The notes: generated by a model not told the origin, from the sequence alone. 64,000 nucleotides of DNA from Roseovarius nanhaiticus (GCF_900156535.1 NZ_FTNV01000002.1:496001-560000); one strand, 5' to 3'. Counted from the stretch's first letter, positions 1-10,339 are shown. Made by a program: numbers and translations.

Positions 1-310
1 CGATCTGCATCAGCCAGCCACCGATCTGCTCTGCTGCCGAGCCGTTCATCAACTCTGCTGCACGCTCGGTATAAGTGACTTCTCCCAGATGCATCAGAAC
101 CAGCACCTTGAAGCCGAAGAATGCGGCGACTGTGAGAAGGATGCCGCGCAAGGGTAGCCCCGAGCGGCGGCGTCTGGGCCGAAACACGATCAGCCCGTCG
201 CGCCCGACCTGCGCATTATAGCCCCGAGCCAGACGGGAATGCGAGCGGCGCAGCTTCTTCAGACGGTCATTGAATCCGTCCTGCGAATTGATTTGCGTCG
301 ATGTAGACAT
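1..310 (-). CDS. Single-pass membrane protein, C-terminus cut by window edge
   Basis: Reading leftward from the ATG at 308-310 gives an open frame that runs off the window, so at least 103 residues are encoded and the C-terminus is missing. The N-terminal 45 residues are basic and polar, with an RPRRRR stretch near residues 44-49. One hydrophobic segment follows (about residues 56-72, LRGILLTVAAFFGF...), predicting an inner-membrane anchor with a cytoplasmic basic tail. I do not recognise a named family. It lies downstream of prmA on the same strand with a 108-base gap, so it may be the last gene of that run or have its own promoter. Confidence 0.6.
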   Translation of the reverse strand, partial: MSTSTQINSQDGFNDRLKKLRRSHSRLARGYNAQVGRDGLIVFRPRRRRSGLPLRGILLTVAAFFGFKVLVLMHLGEVTYTERAAELMNGSAAEQIGGWLMQI

Positions 311-418
311 AGCAGCTTTCCGTTTTCCGGCCCCCCGCCAGATCACAAGGAAAAACTAGGTTCGAATTGTGGCAATTCTGGGGCAACTGCCTCAATTCGG
401 CTGCTTTACAGCGCCTTT

Positions 419-1291
419 TCAGACAATTTTCTGCAAGGTGAGCGTGGTCCAGTCACCAATGACTTCGCGGTGCGCCAGACTGTTTCCCACTTGGAGATAA
501 ACTTCCAGCACCTCGTCTGCTTGCTCGTTCAGGATACCCGAGAGAATCGCATGCCCGCCCGGCGCCATGGCCGCGGTCATCGCAGGTGCCAGATCGATCA
601 GCGGGCCCTTGAGTATATTGGCAAAGACCAGATCGAAGGGCGCCGCGGCGGCCAAGTCCGGGTGATCGAGCCCAGTGGCCACGATGCAGTGCACGCGGCC
701 CTCCAGATCATTGGCGGCCACGTTGACCAGTGCCACATCCACGGCCACCGGGTCGATATCGCTGGCCAATACGGTGCCGGGCCAGACGCGCGCCGCGCCC
801 ATGGCCAGCACCGCCGTGCCGCAGCCGATATCGACGATTGAGGCATGGGGCGCATCCTGCGCGGCAAGCCGGTCGAGCGCACGCAGGCAGCCTTGAGTCG
901 TGCCATGGTGCCCGGTGCCGAAGGCCATGGCGGCCTCGATCAAAAGCGGCTCGGCATCCTCGGGCACCTTGTCGGCGTCGTGACTGCCATAGACAAAGAA
1001 CCGGCCCGCCGCGACGGGCGTCAACTCGCGCTTCACATGGGCGACCCAGTCGGTCTCGGGGACTTCGGATATCACGAAGGGCCGCGCGCCATGCACCTGC
1101 GCCAGCAGGGCAAGCCCCGCGATATCCGGCGCCTCCTCGAAATAGCCGCCGACTTCCCAGGTACCGCTGCCATCCTCGATCTCAAACGTGCCGACGCCCA
1201 TCGGTTCGGGCGTCAGATCGTCCAGCGCGTCGGCCAGCGCCTCGGCGCTGGTCTGGCCGGTCAGGGTCGTGAGGGCGGTATAGGTGGGCAT
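419..1291 (-). CDS. prmA: Ribosomal protein L11 methyltransferase
   Basis: A 290-residue PrmA, the SAM-dependent enzyme that methylates amino groups of ribosomal protein L11. It has the family-specific FGTGHHGTT motif (residues 124-132), the SAM-binding DIGCGT motif (154-159), an acidic SAM-ribose-binding ASDID stretch (about 176-180) and FANILKGPL near residue 225, equivalent to the NPPY-like catalytic motif of PrmA. The length is normal for alphaproteobacterial PrmA. It lies 16 bases downstream of an MFS transporter on the same strand and is probably co-transcribed with it. Confidence 0.95.
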   Translation of the reverse strand: MPTYTALTTLTGQTSAEALADALDDLTPEPMGVGTFEIEDGSGTWEVGGYFEEAPDIAGLALLAQVHGARPFVISEVPETDWVAHVKRELTPVAAGRFFVYGSHDADKVPEDAEPLLIEAAMAFGTGHHGTTQGCLRALDRLAAQDAPHASIVDIGCGTAVLAMGAARVWPGTVLASDIDPVAVDVALVNVAANDLEGRVHCIVATGLDHPDLAAAAPFDLVFANILKGPLIDLAPAMTAAMAPGGHAILSGILNEQADEVLEVYLQVGNSLAHREVIGDWTTLTLQKIV

Positions 1292-1307
1292 GGCGGCCTT
1301 TCGGGGG

Positions 1308-2540
1308 TTACTCCGCCGGAGCGGCGACGAGGCGGGTCAGCACCGTCTCGTGCCCCGGCGCAGGATGGCGCGGGATCAGCATCGCCAGTAGCAGCGATAT
1401 CCCCGCCATGCCAGCGGCCAGGACAAAGACGGCGCCGGGCGAGATCAGCCAGAGCGCACCGAGGAGCGCGGGCAGGAACACCGCCGCGATATGGTTGATG
1501 GTAAATGCAACGGCAGCCGTTGGCGCGATATCGCCCGGATCGGCGATCTTCTGGAAATAGGTCTTGAGCGCCAAGGCCAGCGCGAAGAGCAGATGGTCGA
1601 TCACGTAAAGCGTCGCGGCCAGCACGACGCCCCAGCCGAACATGTAAATGCCGCCATAGGCCAGAAAGACGATCATCAGCCCGGCATATTCGAAGATCAA
1701 CGTGCGCCTCTCGCCATAGCGGCCCACGGCGGCGCCCATCAGCGGGGCAAAGGCCATGTTGGCAACCAAGTTGATCAGGAACAGCGCCGTGACCTCATGC
1801 ACCGCAAAGCCGAACTTCTCGACCATCATGAAGCCCGCGAAGACGACAAAGATCTGCCGCCGCGCCCCCGACATGAATTGCAGACAGTAATAAAGCCAGT
1901 AGCGCTTGCGCAGGATCATCTTCTTGAGCTGCGGATTGGGCGCCTCGAATTGCGGATAGGCGACAAGGGCAAAGATCGCGATGGCCGCCGTCAGCCCGCC
2001 CGACATGAGGTAGACAATGGTGTAGGTCAGGCCCAGCGGCTCCCACAGGAGCACGATCAGGCCATAGCAGATTAGCGTCGCGCCCGAGCCCGCAGCCAAG
2101 AGCCAGCCCAGCATCTGCGGCGCACGGGCGCGGTCGATCCATTGCAGTTGCAGCGATTGGTTGACTGTCTCGTAATAGTGAAACCCGATCGAGCTGAGCA
2201 TGGTTATGGTCAGGATGCCGCCCATGGTGGGAAACTGCGCGGTGATCGCCGTGGCCACGCCCAGGAGGATCAGAGATACCAGCGCCAGAACCTGCTCGCG
2301 CACGAAGATGATGATGGCGATGACCCCGATGGCCAGAAACCCGGGGATCTCACGTACCGTATGCAGCCAGCCGATATCCTGACCGTCGAACTGCGCCACC
2401 TCGATCACGAAGTTATTGAGCAGAGCCGACCATGTGGCAAAGGCAATGGGCATCGCCGCCGCCATCAGGAACAGCAGCGTGATCGGGCGGCGCCAGAACG
2501 GCAACGCGCGGGCGTCGGCAAGGCGAACAAGGCGTGTCAT
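1308..2540 (-). CDS. MFS transporter
   Basis: A 410-residue integral membrane protein with about 12 hydrophobic segments and a central hydrophilic loop near residues 200-215, the layout of a major facilitator superfamily permease with two 6-helix halves. No substrate-specific motif is recognisable. The second half contains PLMGAAVGRYGERR, which resembles the MFS loop motif (G-x-x-x-D/G-R-x-G-R-R) between helices. It is followed closely by prmA and preceded by a DMT-family permease on the same strand. The substrate cannot be assigned from sequence. Confidence 0.85.
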   Translation of the reverse strand: MTRLVRLADARALPFWRRPITLLFLMAAAMPIAFATWSALLNNFVIEVAQFDGQDIGWLHTVREIPGFLAIGVIAIIIFVREQVLALVSLILLGVATAITAQFPTMGGILTITMLSSIGFHYYETVNQSLQLQWIDRARAPQMLGWLLAAGSGATLICYGLIVLLWEPLGLTYTIVYLMSGGLTAAIAIFALVAYPQFEAPNPQLKKMILRKRYWLYYCLQFMSGARRQIFVVFAGFMMVEKFGFAVHEVTALFLINLVANMAFAPLMGAAVGRYGERRTLIFEYAGLMIVFLAYGGIYMFGWGVVLAATLYVIDHLLFALALALKTYFQKIADPGDIAPTAAVAFTINHIAAVFLPALLGALWLISPGAVFVLAAGMAGISLLLAMLIPRHPAPGHETVLTRLVAAPAE

Positions 2541-2590
2541 GGATTTGCTTTACGCCCGGACGCGCAACTTGGCGAGCGGAATGTACACCC

Positions 2591-3484
2591 TCAGGACGCT
2601 GCTATCTTGCGGCTGCGCCAGAGAATGAAGATGCCGGAGGCCACGATCAGGCCCGATCCGACAAGCATCGGCACAGTGATTTCTTCACCGAAGAGCACAA
2701 CGCCCAGCGCGATCCCGAAAAGGAGACGCGTGTACCGAAAGGGCGTCACCGCTGAGACATCGCCGGTGCGCATCGCTTTCATCAGACAGGCATAGGCAAC
2801 GGTACCGCCCGCGATGGCGCCCAGCAGTTGCAGCGCCGCATGCCCGCTCGGTATGACAAGGCCATCACCGCTCCACAGCGCATAGATCAGCCCGGCCAGC
2901 GCCATGGCAAGAAAGCCGTAGAGGCCAAGGATCGCCGTGCTGATGGAAGCAGGCGCCGCGCGGCTGGCCAGATCGCGGCCCGCAAAGCCGACCATCGCGA
3001 TCAATGCCAGGATTGACAGCGCCGAAAAGCTGTCGAGGCCCGGCTGAATGATGACGATGACGCCCGTCATCCCGATTCCGATGGCGCTCCAGCGGCGCCA
3101 GCCGACGCGCTCGCCAAAGACCAGCGCCGCGCCCGCGACGACCACCAGCGGCGTTGCCTGCAAGATCACAGTCGCCGATGACAGCGGCGTCAACGCCAGT
3201 GCCAGCACCCAGAAAAGGCGGCCGGTCACTTCAAAGCACACGCGGATACGCATTGGGCGCGAGACGACCTCGGGCTGAAACAGCGGCTTGCCCTGAAGGG
3301 CCAGCAGGCATGCAAAGACCGCCGCGCCGCCCAGCCCGAACAGGATCAGAACCTCGCCCACGGGCACCGTCTGGGAGGCGACCTTGACGAAGGAATCCTC
3401 GACCGCAAAGAGCGCCATGGCGGTAATCATCCAGAGGCTTCCCAGCAGGTTCGCGGGATGGCCCGGCAATATGGTACTGCGCAT
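2591..3484 (-). CDS. DMT-family (EamA) transporter
   Basis: A 297-residue protein with about 10 predicted transmembrane helices arranged as two EamA repeats (roughly residues 12-145 and 158-290). The first repeat has the characteristic [13 protein letters not shown] segment and the second the [17 protein letters not shown] segment. These permeases export metabolites or amino-acid-like compounds; this substrate is unknown. It lies 50 bases upstream of the MFS gene and 13 bases downstream of priA, all on the minus strand, so one transcript is plausible. Confidence 0.88.
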   Translation of the reverse strand: MRSTILPGHPANLLGSLWMITAMALFAVEDSFVKVASQTVPVGEVLILFGLGGAAVFACLLALQGKPLFQPEVVSRPMRIRVCFEVTGRLFWVLALALTPLSSATVILQATPLVVVAGAALVFGERVGWRRWSAIGIGMTGVIVIIQPGLDSFSALSILALIAMVGFAGRDLASRAAPASISTAILGLYGFLAMALAGLIYALWSGDGLVIPSGHAALQLLGAIAGGTVAYACLMKAMRTGDVSAVTPFRYTRLLFGIALGVVLFGEEITVPMLVGSGLIVASGIFILWRSRKIAAS

Positions 3485-3497
3485 GATCCGGCCCGCC

Positions 3498-5738
3498 CTA
3501 ATAAAAGCTCTGCGGGTCGATATCGACGCTGAGGCGCAGAGAGTTCGGCAATTTCAGCGCGCCGGTCCATTGCGCCAGCGCCGCTTGCAAAGCCGCGCCC
3601 TTGGGCGCCTTGACCAAAAGGCGCACGCGGTGCCGCCCCCTGACCCGGGCGATGGGCGCGGGCGCGGGGCCAAAGACCTGCGCGCCGATCTGGCGCAGGG
3701 GCGCGTCAGTACGGGCCAGATGCGTGCCCAGATCAAAGGCTTCCTGCATGTCGGGCGAGCTGAGGATGATCCCCGCCATGCGTCCGAAAGGCGGCACGCC
3801 CGCGTGGCGGCGTTCTTCGGCTTCGGCCCGCCAGAAGCCTTCCTCATCCCCCGACAGGATCGCGCGGATCACCGGATGCTCGGGCTGGAAGGTCTGCAGC
3901 ATGGCCGCGCCCGGCTTCTCGGCGCGCCCCGCCCGACCCGCGACCTGCCGCATCAGTTGGAACGTGCGCTCGGCCGCGCGCAGGTCCGAGCCTTGCAGGC
4001 CCAGATCGGCGTCGATCACGCCAACCAGCGTCAGCAGCGGAAAGTTGTGCCCCTTGGCCACCAGCTGCGTGCCGATGATGATATCGGCCTCGCCCGCCGC
4101 GATAGCGCGGATCTGCTCCTTGAGCGCGCGTGCGCTGGCGAACATGTCACTGCTCAGCGTGGCGACGCGCGCCTCGGGGAAGAGTGCCGCCGCCTCTTCA
4201 CCAAGCCGTTCCACCCCCGGCCCGACGGGAGCCATTTTGCCCTCGACCTCGCAGGCGGGGCATTTTTCGGGCATCGGCTTCGTCTCGCCGCATTGATGGC
4301 ACATCAGACGCTTTTGAAAGCGATGCTCGACCATGCGGGCGTCGCAATGATCGCAGCCCACCTGATGCCCGCAGGCGCGGCAGATCGTGACGGGCGCATA
4401 ACCGCGCCGGTTGATGAAGAGCAGCGACTGCTCGCCCCGCTCGATGCGCTGCGTTACCGCCGCTTGCATCGTGGGCGAGATCCAGCGATTGGACGGCAGA
4501 TCCTCGCTGCGCATGTCGATAGCCCGCAACTCGGGCATCACGGCGACGCCGAAGCGCGCCTTGAGGTCGAGCCGGGTGTATTTGCCCGCCTCGGCATTGA
4601 CCCAGGTCTCGAGGCTGGGCGTGGCCGAGGCCAAAACCACCTGCGCGCCGCAGATGGAGGCGCGCAAGACAGCCATGTCGCGGGCATTGTAGAGCACGCC
4701 ATCCTCCTGCTTGTAGGAAGTGTCATGCTCCTCATCGACGACGATCAGGCCCAGATCGCGAAAGGGCAGAAAGAGCGCCGAGCGCGCGCCGACGACAAGC
4801 TGCGCGCCCCCCTCGCCGACCATCTTCCAGCAGCGCCGTCGCTCGGTCATGGTGACGCCGGAATGCCACTCGGCAGGCTTGGCGCCGAAGCGCTCCTGCA
4901 CGCGGGTGAGGAACTCGGCGGTCAACGCGATTTCAGGGAGCAGCACCAGAGCCTGACGCCCGGCGCGCAGTGTCGCCGCGACCGCTTCAAGATAAACCTC
5001 GGTCTTGCCCGATCCGGTGACGCCGCGCAGCAGTGTCGTGCCATAGGCGCTCGTCTGGATGGCGGTATCGAGCGTTTGGGCGCAGGCGCGCTGGTCCTCG
5101 GTCAGATCCTTGGACGCATGCGCCGGATCGAGGCGGCGGTAGGGCGTGTCGCGCGGCGTGTCGACCTCATCGACCGCGCCCTGTTTGACCAGCCCCTTGA
5201 CGACCGAGGAAGTCACGCCCGCCTCGTCCGACAGTTCCTTCAGCGTAAACGCCTGATCGCCCTGCCCCTCCAGCACATCCAGCACGCGCTGGCGCGCGTC
5301 GGTCACGCGGCTCGGCTCGGAATAGCCCAAACGATAGACCTTGCGCATCGACGGCGGATCGCCCAGCCCCGGCGCGCGGGTGGCGAGGCGCAGCATCGCG
5401 CTCATCGGCGTCAAAGTGTAATCGGCCGCCTTTTGCAGGAACGCCTGCATTTCCTCCGCCATCGGCGCCACGTCGAGCACGCGGATGATACTGCGCACCT
5501 TCGCCAGATCATACCCGCCCTCACCCGGCCCCATCACCACGCCCAGCACCTTGCGCGGCCCCAGCGGCACTTCGACGAAGGCGCCGACATGGCAGCCACC
5601 CTCGGGCGCGCGGTAATCCAGCACGCGGTCCAGAGGCTGCGCCGTCAGCACGCCCACCAGCGCGCCCGCATCGAAGAAATCAGGACCGGCGGTCACGCGG
5701 CATCGGCTCCTTTGAGGGGTTTCACGGGGGTCATGCAT
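3498..5738 (-). CDS. priA: Primosomal protein N' (replication restart helicase)
   Basis: A 746-residue PriA, the 3'-to-5' superfamily 2 helicase that reloads the replisome at stalled forks. Seen in order: an N-terminal DNA-binding region ([25 protein letters not shown]), Walker [10 protein letters not shown] near residue 238, DEEH box near 332, and a zinc-binding insert with paired CxxC motifs at about 451-503 (CRACG, CDHCD, CHQCG, CPACE). All eight cysteines are present. The ATG at 5738 gives about 20 residues ahead of the conserved core, so a slightly later start is possible. It is divergent from the transaldolase gene across about 51 bases that must hold both promoters. Confidence 0.96.
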   Translation of the reverse strand: MHDPRETPQRSRCRVTAGPDFFDAGALVGVLTAQPLDRVLDYRAPEGGCHVGAFVEVPLGPRKVLGVVMGPGEGGYDLAKVRSIIRVLDVAPMAEEMQAFLQKAADYTLTPMSAMLRLATRAPGLGDPPSMRKVYRLGYSEPSRVTDARQRVLDVLEGQGDQAFTLKELSDEAGVTSSVVKGLVKQGAVDEVDTPRDTPYRRLDPAHASKDLTEDQRACAQTLDTAIQTSAYGTTLLRGVTGSGKTEVYLEAVAATLRAGRQALVLLPEIALTAEFLTRVQERFGAKPAEWHSGVTMTERRRCWKMVGEGGAQLVVGARSALFLPFRDLGLIVVDEEHDTSYKQEDGVLYNARDMAVLRASICGAQVVLASATPSLETWVNAEAGKYTRLDLKARFGVAVMPELRAIDMRSEDLPSNRWISPTMQAAVTQRIERGEQSLLFINRRGYAPVTICRACGHQVGCDHCDARMVEHRFQKRLMCHQCGETKPMPEKCPACEVEGKMAPVGPGVERLGEEAAALFPEARVATLSSDMFASARALKEQIRAIAAGEADIIIGTQLVAKGHNFPLLTLVGVIDADLGLQGSDLRAAERTFQLMRQVAGRAGRAEKPGAAMLQTFQPEHPVIRAILSGDEEGFWRAEAEERRHAGVPPFGRMAGIILSSPDMQEAFDLGTHLARTDAPLRQIGAQVFGPAPAPIARVRGRHRVRLLVKAPKGAALQAALAQWTGALKLPNSLRLSVDIDPQSFY

Positions 5739-5789
5739 GGGATAGACGATGGTCCCAGAAACTCCAATCCATCAGATAGGGCTGCCGCC

Positions 5790-6443
5790 ATGAAATTTTT
5801 CGTCGATACCGCCGAAGTCGATCAAATCAAGGAGCTGAACGACCTGGGGATGGTCGACGGCGTCACCACCAACCCGTCGCTGATCCTGAAGTCGGGGCGC
5901 GATATCCTGGAAGTCACCAAGGAAATCGCCGAGATGGTCGATGGCCCTGTCAGCGCCGAAGTCGTCGCGCTGGAAGCCGACGAGATGATCGCCGAGGGCC
6001 GCAAGCTGGCGCAGATCGCGGGCAATATCGCGGTCAAGGTGCCGCTGACCTGGGCCGGCCTCAAGGCGTGCAAGGTGCTCTCGGACGAGGGCAACATGGT
6101 CAACGTGACGCTCTGCTTCTCGGCCAACCAGGCGCTGCTGGCCGCGAAGGCGGGCGCGACCTTCATCTCGCCCTTCATCGGGCGCCTGGATGACATCAAC
6201 CTCGACGGCATGGAGCTGATCTCGGATATCCGTCAGGTCTATGACAATTACGGCTACGAGACGCAGATCCTGGCCGCCTCGATCCGCACCGTGAATCACG
6301 CCTACCAATCCGCGATGATCGGCGCCGACGTGATGACCGCGCCGCCCGCCGTGATCAAGAAGATGGCCGACCACCCGCTGACAGATGCGGGCCTCGACCA
6401 GTTCATGAAAGATTGGGCCAAGACGGGTCAGAAGATCGTCTGA
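5790..6443 (+). CDS. fsa: Fructose-6-phosphate aldolase / short transaldolase (TalC/FSA family)
   Basis: A 217-residue protein starting [16 protein letters not shown], the short decameric TalC/FSA type rather than the roughly 320-residue TalB type. The Schiff-base lysine lies in the [10 protein letters not shown] segment (about residues 79-88). GVTTNPSLI (about 27-35) and the [10 protein letters not shown] phosphate-binding segment are intact. It acts in the cytosol on C3/C6 sugar phosphates in the non-oxidative pentose phosphate pathway or in fructose-6-phosphate cleavage; which reaction dominates cannot be told here. The ATG at 5790 is the family start, although the frame stays open far upstream opposite priA. 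A strong terminator follows 22 bases downstream. Confidence 0.93.
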   Translation: MKFFVDTAEVDQIKELNDLGMVDGVTTNPSLILKSGRDILEVTKEIAEMVDGPVSAEVVALEADEMIAEGRKLAQIAGNIAVKVPLTWAGLKACKVLSDEGNMVNVTLCFSANQALLAAKAGATFISPFIGRLDDINLDGMELISDIRQVYDNYGYETQILAASIRTVNHAYQSAMIGADVMTAPPAVIKKMADHPLTDAGLDQFMKDWAKTGQKIV

Positions 6444-6465
6444 GGCGCGCGCAATCAAATTGCAG

Positions 6466-6501
6466 AAAAGGCCCGGCAATTGATCCTGCCGGGCCTTTTT
6501 T
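6466..6501 (+). terminator. Rho-independent terminator of fsa
   Basis: A 13-base perfect inverted repeat (AAAAGGCCCGGCA / TGCCGGGCCTTTT) around an 8-base loop, ending in a run of seven T on the plus strand. It lies 22 bases after the fsa stop. The same GGCCCGGCA stem recurs in the terminators at 31503-31530 and 33031-33058. Confidence 0.9.
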
Positions 6502-6617
6502 CTTGGGTGCGCACCCCTCTCACGCGGTTGGACATCCCGCAGACGAAGGCGTAGCATACCGCAGCCGTGGACCGGCACGATCCAGTCCCGCCTCGGCACG
6601 ACCCGAAAGGACATCCC

Positions 6618-6740
6618 ATGAAAAAGATCGACGTCGACGAAGACACGAAACGGTCCAAGTTTCTCATCAAGGCTATGGTGGCGCAGATCGTGATCGTTTT
6701 GGTCGTGATGTTTTGCTACTGGGCGTATCTGAAGGCCTGA
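6618..6740 (+). CDS. Small single-pass membrane protein (40 aa)
   Basis: A 40-residue frame (MKKIDVDEDTKRSKFLIKAM, then one hydrophobic helix VAQIVIVLVVMFCYWAYL and a short KA tail). The charged N-terminus with a clean 18-20 residue hydrophobic segment is typical of genuine small inner-membrane proteins. It has a Shine-Dalgarno-like GAAAGGA 6-8 bases upstream of the ATG. No family is recognised. It sits alone between the fsa terminator and a GNAT gene. Confidence 0.6.
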   Translation: MKKIDVDEDTKRSKFLIKAMVAQIVIVLVVMFCYWAYLKA

Positions 6741-6833
6741 CCTCCTTCACGCAGCGGGCGCCGAATTTCTTTGACAGCGGGCGCAGGATCTTCGCAGGCT
6801 GGCTCGGTGCCTTTTTCCAAGGAGCGCGCCAGC

Positions 6834-7640
6834 ATGTTCAACGAAGTATTCGGCAGTGACGAACAGCGCGCACTTTTGCGGCGTGGACGGGCGATGGCGG
6901 ACCTGACCCGCGAGGATCCGCGCTACAGCTATTACGGCCGCACCGTCCTTCTTTCGACCCCGGAAGATGGGGATATAGATCAGCTTGCGGCGCTATGCCG
7001 TTTGCAGGGGTATTCCAGCTACAGCTGCGTTCCGGTTGCCGATATCGACGCGGTAAAGCAGGGCCTTGATACGCGCGGCCTCGCGGCGATGCACTACCTC
7101 AGATGGGAAGGATCGAATACCGCGCTTGTCGCGGCGGGCGCGATTCTGGCCGAGCATACGCTGCCGACTGATCTGAGGCTGGTGCGATTGGATGCGGACA
7201 CGCCCGCCGATGTGATGACCTCGCTTGCCGAGATGTGCCTCGGCTGCGGAGTGCTGCCTGCCAGTGGCGATGTGTTGCGCGGGCTCATGTTCCCGGCGGT
7301 TTGCCTTGTGGCCATGGATGACGCGGGCCGGGTGGTCTCCTGCGCGGCATCGGCCAGATACGCGCATCCGGGCCATCCCACCCTCGGGCGGCAGGCATGG
7401 TGGGGCATGCTGGCCACAGATCCCGCCCGCCGCGGAGAACGGCTGGCCCTGATCTTGGGCGCACTGGCGATGCAGGCGATGGAACAAACCTCAGGCCTAG
7501 GAGACTTCATGACCGGCGTCGTGCCGGGCAACACCGCATCCGAGGCCGTTTGCAAGCGTCTTGGCCTCGCCCCGAGTGGCCAAGCCATCGTCGGCGCGGC
7601 GGACCCCATGTCGCTGACCTCGGGCCAGATGACAAAATAG
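6834..7640 (+). CDS. GNAT-family N-acetyltransferase-like protein
   Basis: The ATG at 6834 has AAGGAG at 6819-6824; the longer frame from 6771 has no such signal, so 268 residues are likely. The C-terminal third looks like a GNAT acetyl-CoA-binding core: a strand (VVSCAASARYAH), motif A (WWGMLATDPARRGERLALILGALAM) with an R-R-G-E-R pyrophosphate-binding turn, and a motif-B-like GVVPGNTASEAVCKRLGL. The N-terminal half (SYYGRTVLLSTPEDGD...) is unassigned and may be a second degenerate GNAT domain. The substrate is unknown. Confidence 0.65.
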   Translation: MFNEVFGSDEQRALLRRGRAMADLTREDPRYSYYGRTVLLSTPEDGDIDQLAALCRLQGYSSYSCVPVADIDAVKQGLDTRGLAAMHYLRWEGSNTALVAAGAILAEHTLPTDLRLVRLDADTPADVMTSLAEMCLGCGVLPASGDVLRGLMFPAVCLVAMDDAGRVVSCAASARYAHPGHPTLGRQAWWGMLATDPARRGERLALILGALAMQAMEQTSGLGDFMTGVVPGNTASEAVCKRLGLAPSGQAIVGAADPMSLTSGQMTK

Positions 7641-7874
7641 ACGTGCGCCGTTCTTATCCGCTTTATGGCGCCGTCTACCTTTCAATAGGCGCGCCATGTG
7701 CGCTGACGCTTGGGGCGGTCTTTTCCGGCGCCGCAACGAGATGACTGAGGTATTGCTTCAGCCCTCAACATGGGGTTCGCTGTGTGTTCACGCCCACGCC
7801 TCAATTTCCCCGCCCCCTCAATGACGATCTTACAGTCCCTACGTGCCCCATTTTCGGCCGACTTGGAGAGCAAA

Positions 7875-8543
7875 ATGCACAGATTAGCGGCTGCGCTCTT
7901 GGTGGTGATTTGCGCCAGTCAGGCGCAGGCGCAGGCACCAGAACAGCAACAGAACTGCCCCTCCTTTTACCGCTTCGTCGATTTCGGGCTCAAGGGACGT
8001 GATGGGGTTATGCGGCGCGGGGGCACCATCTTTCGGGCCTTTCGCGCGGATGGAACACACCTCTTGCGGCCTGAAAGCAGCACTTGCCTTGAGGTCGAAG
8101 AGCTGGCCCGCGACGGGCGCGCGCATCCTATTCCCGTCGTCTCGAGCATCGGGATCGACGCTCAGATTGCCGGTCTTGATTTGACGGAGCTGAGGCTGGC
8201 AGCCAGCGAGGATATGGTGACCCTTGCCGCGGCAAAGGCCGCATCGCACCGAGAAAACCTCGCCCGGACGGATGCCATCATCGCCCGCGGCGAGAGCTTT
8301 CTGTGCGCTCGCTCCTCCGAACCAGAGACCGTCAGTTGCCAAATGCTGTCTCCCTATCCGGGGAATTTTCCGCTTGTGGTGTATTGCGGGGCCGGGCGCT
8401 GCACGACACCCGTCATGGCACGAGACGAACAGCTGTTTGTAACTGCGTCCTGGCGCAACAGCGCGACTGATATCGAAGAGCTTACAGATGAGATCTCGAA
8501 TAAGTTGAAGCAGATTCACACCTTCTTCGAACAACAGATTTAG
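7875..8543 (+). CDS. Secreted/periplasmic protein of unknown function
   Basis: A 222-residue frame. The ATG at 7875 is preceded by GGAGAG at 7865-7870 and is followed by a good Sec signal peptide (MHRLAAALLVVICASQAQAQA, cleavage near residue 20). The longer frame from 7770 would bury the signal, so this start is preferred. The mature part holds five cysteines (CPSFY, TCLEV, LCARS, SCQML, CGAGRCTTP region), suggesting periplasmic disulfides. The C-terminus is helical (TDIEELTDEISNKLKQIH). No family is recognised and no operon partner is evident. Confidence 0.6.
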   Translation: MHRLAAALLVVICASQAQAQAPEQQQNCPSFYRFVDFGLKGRDGVMRRGGTIFRAFRADGTHLLRPESSTCLEVEELARDGRAHPIPVVSSIGIDAQIAGLDLTELRLAASEDMVTLAAAKAASHRENLARTDAIIARGESFLCARSSEPETVSCQMLSPYPGNFPLVVYCGAGRCTTPVMARDEQLFVTASWRNSATDIEELTDEISNKLKQIHTFFEQQI

Positions 8544-8699
8544 GTCGAGATCGGCGCCCGACAGAGAGCGCCACATCTTTCATGACCTCAAGCGTCTGTT
8601 CGCCAGCCCGGCAACTTTCTCCCATCGCGCATAAATCAAATGAAGATTTCCCCACAACCTCATGCTAAGACGGTCAAAACCAAAAAAACGAGCGTGAGC

Positions 8700-9404
8700 A
8701 TGAGCAGCAAACCCAAGATGGACGATCACCTGCGCGAGCGGATCATCAGCCAGCCCGACGTCATCCTTGAAGATCAAGACCTTATGCACGCCCTCATCGC
8801 CGCGAACGAGCGGGCGATGGGCGGTAATATCGTCGATCTGCGCGGCATCGCGATGGACCGGCTGGAGGCGCGGCTGGACCGGCTGGAGGACACGCATCGC
8901 AGCGTGATCGCCGCCGCCTATGACAACCTGGCCGGCACGAACCAGGTCCACCGTGCCATCCTGCGCATGCTGGACCCGACCGAATTCGAGGCGTTCCTGC
9001 ACAATCTGGGCGGCGAGGTGGCCGATATCCTGCGCGTGTCATCGGTGCGCCTGATCCTCGAATCGGTGCAGGACGATACTGACCCCGCCGTGCAGCGACT
9101 GGGCGATGTGCTGTCGGTGGCAGAGCCGGGCTTCGTCTCGCGCTATATCGAGAATGGGCGCAGCGGCGAGCGCCCTGTGACCCTGCGCCAGCTGAGCGGC
9201 GGCGAAGGCGCGCTGCACGGCGACGCCGCGGCGCATATCCGCTCGGAGGCGTGTCTGCGCCTCGATTTCGGATCAGGGCGCCTGCCCGGCATGCTGGTTC
9301 TCGGGGCCGAGGATCCGCATCAGTTCACTCCGCAGCAGGGCACAGATTTGCTGGCCTTTTTCGCGGGCGTTTTCGAGCGGGCCATGCGGCGCTGGCTGTC
9401 ATGA
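8700..9404 (+). CDS. DUF484 (GAF-like) protein upstream of xerC
   Basis: About 234 residues from the ATG at 8700 (MSSKPKMDDHLRER); an ATG at 8640 would add 20 basic residues and cannot be excluded. The core (RERIISQPDVILEDQDLMHAL, GNIVDLRGIAMDRLEARLDRLE) matches DUF484 proteins, which have an N-terminal helical stretch and a GAF-like C-terminal half. Function is not established. The stop overlaps the xerC start by 4 bases (ATGA), the linkage seen across proteobacteria, so translation is coupled. Confidence 0.85.
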   Translation: MSSKPKMDDHLRERIISQPDVILEDQDLMHALIAANERAMGGNIVDLRGIAMDRLEARLDRLEDTHRSVIAAAYDNLAGTNQVHRAILRMLDPTEFEAFLHNLGGEVADILRVSSVRLILESVQDDTDPAVQRLGDVLSVAEPGFVSRYIENGRSGERPVTLRQLSGGEGALHGDAAAHIRSEACLRLDFGSGRLPGMLVLGAEDPHQFTPQQGTDLLAFFAGVFERAMRRWLS

Positions 9405-10339
9405 TCTCGCCCGCCGCGCGGGATGCATTGGAGCTGTGGCTGGATCACCAGCGGGCACTGCGCGGCGCGGCGGAGAACACGATCAGCGCCTATCAGGGTG
9501 ACGTGGCCGAATTTCTGGCCTTCATCACGCGGCACAAGGGCGCGCAGCAGGGTCTTGGCGCGCTTAGCGTTCTGACCACATCGGACATGCGGGCCTGGAT
9601 GGCCCATATGCGCGGCCAAGAGGTGGGCGCAAGATCGCTGGCGCGCAAATTGTCGGCGGTCAAATCCTTTTACCGCTGGCTGTCCGAGCGCGAGGGGTTC
9701 GAGCCGACCGCCGTTCTGGCCACCCGCAGTCCAAAGTTCCAGCGCAAGTTGCCCCGCCCCCTGAGCGTCGATGCTGCCAAGGCCGTGATCGAGACGGCGG
9801 AGCTGCAATCGTTAACACCCTGGATCGCGGCGCGCGATCAGGCGGTCATCACCCTTCTCTACGGCTGCGGCCTGCGGATCTCGGAGGCGCTGTCCCTGAC
9901 GGGCGCCGACGCACCCCTCCCCGCCAGCCTGCGCATCACCGGCAAAGGCGGCAAGGAGCGGGTCGTGCCAGTTTTGCCCGCCGCACGCGACGCTGTCAGC
10001 GCCTATATCCGCGCCTGCCCGCATCTCATCGCGGCGGATGGCCCCCTTTTCAAAGGCGCCCGCGGCGGCGCTCTCAGCCCGCGCGCGATCCAGGGCGTCA
10101 TGGCGCAGGTGCGCGCGCAGCTGGGCCTGCCCGCCACGGCGACGCCCCACGCGATGCGCCACAGCTTTGCCACGCATCTGCTGAACGCGGGCGGCGATCT
10201 GCGCGCCATCCAAGAGCTTCTGGGTCACGCCAGCCTTTCGACCACGCAGGCCTACACAGCCGTGGATACGGCCCGCCTGATGGAGGTCTACGCCCGCGCC
10301 CACCCCAAGGCCAATCGCAACAGAGCCACCAAAGCCTGA
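9401..10339 (+). CDS. xerC: Tyrosine recombinase XerC
   Basis: 312 residues, normal for XerC, which with XerD resolves chromosome dimers at dif. It has an N-terminal SAM-like core-binding domain (about 1-100) and a catalytic domain with all active-site residues visible: R159 (GCGLRISE), K182 (GKGGKER), H250 and R253 (PHAMRHSF), H276 (LLGHAS) and nucleophile Y285 (TTQAY). The genomic setting (DUF484 directly upstream) marks it as the housekeeping recombinase rather than a mobile-element integrase. Confidence 0.94.
   Translation: MISPAARDALELWLDHQRALRGAAENTISAYQGDVAEFLAFITRHKGAQQGLGALSVLTTSDMRAWMAHMRGQEVGARSLARKLSAVKSFYRWLSEREGFEPTAVLATRSPKFQRKLPRPLSVDAAKAVIETAELQSLTPWIAARDQAVITLLYGCGLRISEALSLTGADAPLPASLRITGKGGKERVVPVLPAARDAVSAYIRACPHLIAADGPLFKGARGGALSPRAIQGVMAQVRAQLGLPATATPHAMRHSFATHLLNAGGDLRAIQELLGHASLSTTQAYTAVDTARLMEVYARAHPKANRNRATKA

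Noticed and set aside
3384..5789. Long plus-strand open frame opposite priA, continuous with fsa
   Set aside because: It is the antisense shadow of priA in GC-rich DNA. Only the part from 5790 encodes a recognisable protein (fsa); the upstream translation is Arg/His-rich and matches no family.
9401..10339. Phage integrase
   Set aside because: The DUF484-xerC coupling and domain layout mark it as chromosomal XerC; no other phage genes or att repeats are nearby.
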